64,000 nt of DNA from CAYWWY01 sp964580185 (GTDB lineage Bacteria > Thermotogota > Thermotogae > MWEM01): the NCBI GenBank assembly GCA_964580185.1, contig CAZOJQ010000007.1, positions 1-64,000 of the forward strand, in the 5' to 3' direction. The translations under genes were made by a program, and so were the position numbers. Under the pieces are notes generated by a model. That model saw nothing but the letters and a program-made list of their open reading frames with translations. It had not been told where the DNA came from and ran no database searches. Below, one piece after another: positions 58,564 to 64,000 of the stretch (its first letter is position 1; every line of letters starts with the position of its first letter).

Positions 58564-59820
58564 TTATCCCAAATACCGGTCTACAAAAGCCTGAGCGCCA
58601 TCGACGAAGGCTTGAGCGGGCATTCGAACGATCCCTGCGCCCACCTGACCCCGGCCCGCTTCCTTGCAGGCAGCACCTGTGTCGAGAATGGGTGTGATGG
58701 CCGTTTCAACTACCCTCAACAAATCAATACCGGTAGGGGTCCCGCGAAAATTCAATGGAGGCATGGTATAGTCCGGGTTCTCTCCCACGCATATTTCATA
58801 CATTTCCAATGTATACTCTGTAGCTTCATGGGGTGTGCCACCGACAAACTGAACGATAGCAGGAGCCGAAGCGAGCGCAAATCCTCCCACTCCATAGGTT
58901 TCCATAATCGCACTATCCCCGATGTCTGGATTAACATCCTCGGGGGTAAATCCGGGGAAAAGAAGAACGTCTGGCTGAGCGGCTGGGCATGTAAACCACT
59001 GATCGCCCAACCCGGCGATTTGAATGCCAAAATCTGTGCCATTGCGCGCCATCACCCGAACCAAGCTTGATCCTTCCCAATTGGTCAAAATGTCTAGAGA
59101 AACCTTTGCGGCAGCCATGCCCAAGTTTAAGAAAAAATGATCATTCGAATCGATAAATCGAAGCGCCTGCGCGATCTTCTCGACGGATCGGGATCCGTGA
59201 ACAAGGTAGGGAGCAATGGCCCGGAAAAACAGCGAAGTGCCTGCTTTGTTGCGATTATGGAGTTCATCCCCCATATGTAAGGCTTGAGCAATGATGGGTT
59301 TAAGCAACATTGGCCCTTTCTCTTCGACATATAACCCAATCGCATTTTGGAGAATCGGGAACAGGTCTTGTTCCATCCATCGAAGATGATCGATCACCGA
59401 AGGCTGGTAGGAACCCATACGGAGGACCTGCCCCAACCCTTCGTTCATCGTAGCATAGGATTGATTATCCCCTTGAAGGTTTTTCAGGATGAAAACCGGC
59501 ATCTTGGGACTCACCACTCCAGCCATCGGTCCTACGGTTTGATGATGATGACAGGGATCGAATCGAACCCCTCCTCGTTCGCATATTGCCACTGCTTCTT
59601 GAGGAGTTGATGCCCATTCTTCGTACATACATGCGCCCATCACCGCGCCGCGCATGGGCCCGGACATCCGATCCCACGAGATGGGAGGTCCCGCATGGAG
59701 AAGCATCTTTCCGTGAAAACCCGGAATGGCTTCTTGAGCGATGCCCATTCCCACCAATGCGGGCTTCGTTCGGTATAAGGATTCCAGAGCTTGTTCATTC
59801 TGTTGCTGCAGAGGGTTCAT
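58564..59820 (-). CDS. DUF1116 family protein, AllG/YlbE-like
   Basis: 418 residues. HHHQTVGPMAGVVSPKMPVF near residue 96, LHMGDELHNRNKAGTSLFFRA near 188 and CPAAQPDVLLFPGFTPEDVN near 276 are typical of DUF1116. The E. coli member AllG works with FdrA/AllF and AllH (DUF2877) as oxamate carbamoyltransferase, which makes carbamoyl phosphate at the end of allantoin breakdown. Neither partner is in the window. With XDH and a cyclase nearby, a role in ureide or purine breakdown is reasonable. Confidence 0.85.
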   Translation of the reverse strand: MNPLQQQNEQALESLYRTKPALVGMGIAQEAIPGFHGKMLLHAGPPISWDRMSGPMRGAVMGACMYEEWASTPQEAVAICERGGVRFDPCHHHQTVGPMAGVVSPKMPVFILKNLQGDNQSYATMNEGLGQVLRMGSYQPSVIDHLRWMEQDLFPILQNAIGLYVEEKGPMLLKPIIAQALHMGDELHNRNKAGTSLFFRAIAPYLVHGSRSVEKIAQALRFIDSNDHFFLNLGMAAAKVSLDILTNWEGSSLVRVMARNGTDFGIQIAGLGDQWFTCPAAQPDVLLFPGFTPEDVNPDIGDSAIMETYGVGGFALASAPAIVQFVGGTPHEATEYTLEMYEICVGENPDYTMPPLNFRGTPTGIDLLRVVETAITPILDTGAACKEAGRGQVGAGIVRMPAQAFVDGAQAFVDRYLG

Positions 59821-59854
59821 GGATGACCGCTCCTTTCATAGTCAGGATACCTGA

Positions 59855-60280
59855 TTATTGCATCCCTTGTCTCAACGCATTTTCAATGGCTTTCAGGATT
59901 ACTTTCGAACTAGAGGTAGCGCCAGTTATCAAATCGACTTGTACCGATTGTGCATAGATGACTTGACCTACAACCGCTTCCGCTTTCTCGCCACGACCAT
60001 GCTGGTGTCGGTAGAGATCGATATCGACTATTTGATGATCACGCACCAATACTCGAACATTGGCCGCGACAAAACCAGCCTCGAATGAACCCTCAAAGGT
60101 TCCATCTTGAACAAGGGCAAGATCAACCTCTTCTATGACCAGTTCTTCGATCGTTTTCCGATACGCTTCCAACTGGGGAATGTACTGGGCGAGAAAGAGT
60201 GCCCCCACAATGACAATGCCTGTTAAACCTGCCAATGCAATCCAAAGAATCCTTCGAGTTCGTTTTTTCACTTTTTTCAT
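59855..60280 (-). CDS. Membrane-anchored FMN-binding domain protein
   Basis: 141 residues. A Lys/Arg-rich N-terminus and one membrane helix (ILWIALAGLTGIVIVGALFLA) precede an extracytoplasmic FMN-binding domain with DLITGATSSSKVIL, the D-x-x-TGAT-S/T site where ApbE attaches FMN to the Thr. It is a probable extracytoplasmic electron carrier. No ApbE gene or quinone/ferredoxin complex is nearby. It lies 34 nt before the DUF1116 gene and 30 nt after murK. Confidence 0.85.
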   Translation of the reverse strand: MKKVKKRTRRILWIALAGLTGIVIVGALFLAQYIPQLEAYRKTIEELVIEEVDLALVQDGTFEGSFEAGFVAANVRVLVRDHQIVDIDLYRHQHGRGEKAEAVVGQVIYAQSVQVDLITGATSSSKVILKAIENALRQGMQ

Positions 60281-60310
60281 CCTTTCGTCCGAAACCCTGT
60301 GGGGGTGTTC

Positions 60311-61210
60311 TTAGAGGATTGCTTTTTCCGATTGGCAGATTTCCTGGGCCAATGCCAAAGCGATATCTTTTGTTCCTTCAAACAAACGAGCCTGAATCCG
60401 AGAAGATACGACTGTGTGAAACCGATCCAAAAAACCGGTATTCTGGAAGATTCCTCCCATCCACGCAATGGATGGTGATGGATCATTGATCTTTCGCGCC
60501 AAAGCCTGAATCCCGTCTGCTAATATGCCCAACCCCGATTCGATCAATGACCACAACCAAGGGTCAGAACCATCCATCAAACAGCGGGAGACAGCGGCCA
60601 CATCGTTTCGATTTTGAGGGAGATAAAAGGCAGAGATTGCTTCGCGGGGATTTTCAGGAAATCGTTCCTGAATCACTGAGAAGCATGGTTGATACGGGAA
60701 GATTCCATCGCAATAAAGGAGATAGTGCCGCATCACCTCTCTCACGATCCAAAAGCCACTGGCTTCATCCCCCAGTAGAAATCCCCACCCTCCTGCGCGG
60801 TATACCTTTCCCGTTGCTGTTTTCCCAAAAACAACAGAACCCGTGCCGCAAATCACGAGGATTCCGGAAGAATCGGGGAAATTTGCGAAAAGTCCCCCTT
60901 CAGCATCGGTCCGCACAACAACTTTGGTGCTGGGGTACAATTGGTTCAATACAGTAGTAAGCTCTTGGTGGCCTTTCCCATGACCCACTCCGGCCATGGC
61001 TACGTTGACCGCTGCTGGTCGAGGAATCTGCTGGCTCAATAAACGAAGCGCAGGAATGATGCCTGTCGTTCCCGCAGAAGTGATATTCATGTTGCCAGGT
61101 ACTTCGAACCGATTCAATACGGTTCCATTATGCGAAATCAGCACTGCGCGAAGAGTGCTCCCTCCTGCATCTACACCCAAGAAGACGGAACCTGGATCTG
61201 GTCGATTCAT
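60311..61210 (-). CDS. murK: BadF/BadG-type kinase, MurK/NagK-like
   Basis: 299 residues of the ASKHA fold. FLGVDAGGSTLRAVLI opens the protein; VICGTGSVVFGK near residue 134 and GWGFLLGDEASGFWIVRE near 157 form the second phosphate site. In Clostridium, MurK of this family phosphorylates N-acetylglucosamine and N-acetylmuramic acid, and its gene sits next to murQ as here (4-nt overlap). That role is therefore likely, though other amino-sugar kinases share these motifs. Confidence 0.85.
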   Translation of the reverse strand: MNRPDPGSVFLGVDAGGSTLRAVLISHNGTVLNRFEVPGNMNITSAGTTGIIPALRLLSQQIPRPAAVNVAMAGVGHGKGHQELTTVLNQLYPSTKVVVRTDAEGGLFANFPDSSGILVICGTGSVVFGKTATGKVYRAGGWGFLLGDEASGFWIVREVMRHYLLYCDGIFPYQPCFSVIQERFPENPREAISAFYLPQNRNDVAAVSRCLMDGSDPWLWSLIESGLGILADGIQALARKINDPSPSIAWMGGIFQNTGFLDRFHTVVSSRIQARLFEGTKDIALALAQEICQSEKAIL

Positions 61211-62097
61211 CTTTTGTTCAGTGCTTTGCGGATGAATCCCCGGTGCGTTTCCAATCTCCGCCTGGCTTCTTGGGTATCAACACCGAGCAGGATTTTCGCA
61301 ATCGCTGTTTTGCAATGCCAATTGACTGATTCCAATTCGTTTTTTGCTGTGTTTTCATCCACTTCGGTCGCTTCACATACAATATTGATTGCGCGTATCT
61401 TCAATTTTTCGTTTAGCGTTTGCACATCCACCATCAAATTGCTGTACACCTTTCCCATATGGATCATGGATACGGTACTGATCATATTCAATACCATTTT
61501 CTGAGCAGAGCCCGCTTTCAGTCGGGTTGATCCCGTCAACACTTCTGGTCCGGTCAACAACCGGATCGTAACATCTGCCAAGCGGGCCAGTTCGGGCCGT
61601 TCCACATTGCAGATCAAAGCGGTGGGGCATCCCAAAGAGCGGGCATATTCAAGAATCCCACCTACATAAGGGGTCCGACCACTTGCTGTAACCCCGATCA
61701 CCATATCGCTCGCATTGGGCTTCAATGTGAGGAGATCTGCTTTTCCTTCTACCCAGTTATCCTCAACCGCTTCGACGGATTGGGTTAAGGCAGCCATCCC
61801 GCCAGCCATGAGAAAAGAGAAAAGCCCCACTGACGCATTGAACGTTGGAACGGTTTCTACAGCATCCATAACTGCCATTCGACCGCTCGTTCCTGCTCCG
61901 CAATAGACGATTCTCCCCCCCCCATTCATCGAATCTACTGCCTTTTGCACTACTTGTTCGATCTCTGTGAGCATATCCCGAATCGCCAACGGAATAACCG
62001 AGTCTTCTTCGTTCATGACACGCAAAATCTGTCGGATGCTCATTTTGTCCAGATTCATTGTTTTCGGATTTCTCTGTTCCGTCGTCAAATTATCCAT
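61207..62097 (-). CDS. murQ: N-acetylmuramic acid 6-phosphate etherase
   Basis: 296 residues, SIS-fold. It opens TEQRNPKTMNLDKMS and has VYCGAGTSGRMAVMDAVETVPTF, ASGRTPYVGG and TRLKAGSAQKMVLNMIST, all diagnostic of MurQ. It removes lactate from MurNAc-6-P to give GlcNAc-6-P in wall recycling. It is first in a minus-strand run of nine genes, 94 bases after a promoter. Confidence 0.96.
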   Translation of the reverse strand: MDNLTTEQRNPKTMNLDKMSIRQILRVMNEEDSVIPLAIRDMLTEIEQVVQKAVDSMNGGGRIVYCGAGTSGRMAVMDAVETVPTFNASVGLFSFLMAGGMAALTQSVEAVEDNWVEGKADLLTLKPNASDMVIGVTASGRTPYVGGILEYARSLGCPTALICNVERPELARLADVTIRLLTGPEVLTGSTRLKAGSAQKMVLNMISTVSMIHMGKVYSNLMVDVQTLNEKLKIRAINIVCEATEVDENTAKNELESVNWHCKTAIAKILLGVDTQEARRRLETHRGFIRKALNKR

Positions 62098-62190
62098 GAT
62101 CTCTCCGCCTTTTCTGATTGCTTTTCATTTCGTTCTGAAAGATAGATGAGCTGACAACTCTTCAAACCTTTTCTCATCCGATCACACACA

Positions 62191-62201
62191 ATTATACCAT
62201 G
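62191..62201 (-). promoter_or_regulatory. Extended -10 promoter of murQ operon
   Basis: Minus strand CATGGTATAAT, between the tldE terminator and murQ. It could drive all nine downstream genes. Confidence 0.65.
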
Positions 62202-62252
62202 AGTCATCCAAAAAGGAACCGCTTCTACAACGGGGAAATGCGCATATCTTAC

Positions 62253-62290
62253 CAAAAAACAAGGACAGCCAATCGGCTGCCCTTGTCTTT
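62253..62290 (-). terminator. Terminator of tldD-tldE
   Basis: Minus strand: ACAAGGGCAGCC, loop GATT, GGCTGTCCTTGT followed by TTTTT, with one mismatch in a 12-bp stem. It lies 44 bases past the tldE stop. Confidence 0.85.
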
Positions 62291-62333
62291 TGGTGATTTA
62301 TCCGGGCCCCTTACGAAAAAACGGAGGAGTGGC

Positions 62334-63638
62334 TTATATACACCCTGCGATTTTGGCTCCCAGTATCCGAACACGCGAAGGTCCTAGATAATTGCCCGAT
62401 TGGACTGTCTCTTTGGATAATCGCAAATGCGATTGAACCTCATGGATATTGCCCGAAACACTCCCCCCGGTAATAGGAATCCTTTGATTCCCGTCATCAT
62501 ACCATCCGAGTCGGATCTCGCCAGCAAAGTCACCGGTGATGGCTTCCATCTCAAAAGAAGAGAACGAGACAAGTTCGTAGTGAGGCTCAGATCGCATCTC
62601 ATCGATTCTTGTCTGTCCTGCCTGAACCACAAAGTTGGAAAGATCTCCGGTGGGTTGGCAACCCACATAGTGCGCATATCGCTCATTACCCCAATACTGC
62701 ATAAGAACCCCATCCTGGATAATCTGGACAGGGTACCAGAGGAACCCGTCTGTGTCAAAAAGACCTGTTCCTGCCCCTCCGTTCAGATGGGGATCGAAAC
62801 GGATGCTGATTTGGTCTTCGAGTGAATCGTGCATTCCTTGAACCGAATCGCCAGGTTTTTGGGTTGAGATCTCTTCGTAAACCATCCTGGCCGATGCATG
62901 CGCCAGGTAGTAGCTGAAGAACTCGGGAACCGCTTCACCGCCCAAAATAATCGGCAACGGGATTCGCCGGGAAGGCGTGGGTTGGGCTAAGGAACGTTGA
63001 TGAGCGAAAAAAAAGCTTTCTTCCAACGATTCATTCAAAAGATTCATTGGAAACCCAGTAAACTTCATGCTTTTATAAATTTCCACCTCTTCTCCATTCG
63101 AAGGGTGTGTGATGATCACTTCAAAAAAACCACGGTCTCCTTCCTCGATGCAATCGATCCCTTCGGAATTTCGGATCCTGGTTTGGAATCGATGAATGAA
63201 GATTTCTCCTGAATTGAGCCAACCTTCTCCTTTTGGAGCTGCTTGTGTCATACCCTTTCCTAAAGCGATCGCTTTATCGACAAGGTTCATCTCTCTTTGC
63301 GGATGAAAATTACCTGATTGGTTCCCACCGGGTTTCACCAAAGGAAAGGGAGGATTGTGGATAAACTGCGAAGCAAACACAGCTTGGCTGATTTTTTGAG
63401 AAACCTCGGACTCAGTCATGGACGGGTGGAGAACAACCGTAGCCAAACCCAAACGCTGAGACCCATCCGCTTGTGTGGGCAAGTAAACCGTTACCTGATA
63501 CTGGAGAACCTCCTGGGTTCTGGCCATATCCATCTCATGACGGATTAGATAGATTTCTTGAGACGTGGTCTTTGTTTGAGTAAGCTTCCACCCGCTCAAT
63601 TGGGGAAACTGGTTCAGGATTGCAATGATGGCATCCAT
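62334..63638 (-). CDS. tldE: TldE/PmbA family metalloprotease subunit
   Basis: 434 residues. TldE works with TldD as a heterodimeric zinc protease that unfolds and degrades peptides, such as microcin precursors and CcdA in E. coli. Seen here: LGLATVVLHPS in the N-domain, ILGGEAVPEFFSYYLAH (cf. the LLxxxAxxxLL segment of PmbA), RFDPHLNGGAGTGLFDTDG and ITGDFAGEIRLGWYDDG. The HExxxH zinc motif is absent, as expected for TldE. ATG 63638 overlaps the tldD stop (TAATG). Confidence 0.88.
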   Translation of the reverse strand: MDAIIAILNQFPQLSGWKLTQTKTTSQEIYLIRHEMDMARTQEVLQYQVTVYLPTQADGSQRLGLATVVLHPSMTESEVSQKISQAVFASQFIHNPPFPLVKPGGNQSGNFHPQREMNLVDKAIALGKGMTQAAPKGEGWLNSGEIFIHRFQTRIRNSEGIDCIEEGDRGFFEVIITHPSNGEEVEIYKSMKFTGFPMNLLNESLEESFFFAHQRSLAQPTPSRRIPLPIILGGEAVPEFFSYYLAHASARMVYEEISTQKPGDSVQGMHDSLEDQISIRFDPHLNGGAGTGLFDTDGFLWYPVQIIQDGVLMQYWGNERYAHYVGCQPTGDLSNFVVQAGQTRIDEMRSEPHYELVSFSSFEMEAITGDFAGEIRLGWYDDGNQRIPITGGSVSGNIHEVQSHLRLSKETVQSGNYLGPSRVRILGAKIAGCI

Positions 63639-64000
63639 TATCCCAACCTCGCTTTGCATCGAATATAGGGTCCGCCATTCGCATTTTTGACAAACTCTTT
63701 ATACCCTTTTCCGCAAGCGCCAGAACCAAACAGCTCAAAGTCATCACTGACCATTGTGATCGACTGCAAAAGATCCGGAACATATCCAGTCATGATCACT
63801 GGTGAGACAATCACCCCGGTAAAAGCTCCGTTTCGGATTTCCTGCCCATAGAGAACCATACACTGGATCCCCCAGTTTTTGGGATCTTCCATTCCGCTCA
63901 TCATTCGCTTCAGCAGAAACCCATGTTCGATGGAATGGATCATATCGTCTAAATGATCCGGACCGGGTTCAAAGAAGGTGTTGGTCATCCGTGTATAGGC
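63638..64000 (-). CDS. tldD: TldD family metalloprotease subunit, 3' part
   Basis: The last 120 codons of a gene that continues beyond the right edge. RMTNTFFEPGPDHLDDMI is the usual TldD TNT segment; YGQEIRNGAFTGVIV and ELFGSGACGKG (cf. GGTCGK, with the zinc-binding Cys) complete the C-terminal domain. The stop codon shares a base with the tldE start. The N-terminal HExxxH motif lies outside the window. Confidence 0.9.
   Translation of the reverse strand, partial: AYTRMTNTFFEPGPDHLDDMIHSIEHGFLLKRMMSGMEDPKNWGIQCMVLYGQEIRNGAFTGVIVSPVIMTGYVPDLLQSITMVSDDFELFGSGACGKGYKEFVKNANGGPYIRCKARLG

Noticed and set aside
1..64000. CRISPR arrays, tRNA or rRNA genes, insertion sequences, prophage genes
   Set aside because: Looked for spaced repeats, tRNA-like cloverleaf ends, transposase motifs and phage structural genes; none was seen.

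Overview
The window reads as a chromosomal segment of an anaerobic, fermentative, sugar-using bacterium. Evidence for this is a single-chain pyruvate:ferredoxin oxidoreductase, two subunits of a second 2-oxoacid:ferredoxin oxidoreductase, a CoA-disulfide reductase-type flavoprotein, a molybdenum hydroxylase, a periplasmic-binding-protein sugar ABC transporter and several glycosidases. Lipoprotein signal sequences, Lgt, a chemoreceptor and CheB point to a motile cell with an ordinary envelope. Base composition is near 50% GC, with strong AGGAGG-type ribosome sites and frequent ATGA overlaps. The lineage cannot be fixed from these genes; Spirochaetota, Thermotogota, Firmicutes or a related uncultured phylum all fit. 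No rRNA, tRNA, CRISPR array or insertion sequence was seen, and no gene-free stretch exceeds 300 bases.

Layout. 1-12760: a divergent glycan-utilisation locus. Minus strand: a GH63-like glycosidase, a DUF2961/GH172-like enzyme, a LacI-type regulator and an aldo/keto reductase. Plus strand: a sugar-binding protein, a MalF-type permease carrying a sensor-like N-terminal half of about 475 residues, a MalG-type permease and a second six-hairpin glycosidase. The divergent promoters carry two nearly identical palindromes, probably the LacI operators. 12774-20195 (minus): PFOR, PfkB-type sugar kinase, Tmk, HD protein, PyrH and EF-Ts. 20408-24912: two tandem paralogous lipoproteins, a secreted PDZ-like protein followed by a PAS-GGDEF-EAL protein, and an exported thioredoxin-like protein. 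25175-37678 (plus): 2-oxoacid oxidoreductase beta and gamma, DgkA, CheB, a nucleotidyltransferase, a DUF4139 protein, a YqeK-like HD protein, RlmN, a 32-residue membrane peptide, Lgt, DnaB, a radical SAM/B12 protein, CoaE and an FMN oxidoreductase.

37671-39980 (minus): a PadR-type regulator with no good start codon, a CoA-disulfide reductase with rhodanese domain, and an in-frame remnant of a DsrE-type domain. 40103-47829 (plus): a chemoreceptor, a GNAT protein, then a sugar-conversion set (MDR dehydrogenase, TIM-barrel isomerase, Gfo/Idh dehydrogenase, GH13 enzyme). 47962-51211 (minus): 5'-nucleotidase and Rho. 51448-52950 (plus): a clostripain-family lipoprotein. 52962-62097 (minus): nine closely spaced genes joining cell-wall sugar recycling (MurQ, MurK) to an FMN-binding anchor protein, an AllG/DUF1116 protein, an unusually AT-rich CysK, a cyclase-family amidohydrolase and a three-subunit xanthine dehydrogenase-type enzyme. 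62334-64000 (minus): TldE and the 3' part of TldD.

Across the window, promoters often carry an extended -10 of the form YRTGGTATAAT with no recognisable -35. The best candidates for something undescribed are the sensor-fused ABC permease with its operator pair, the nine-gene recycling/purine-type operon, and the lipoprotein/PDZ/c-di-GMP cluster.
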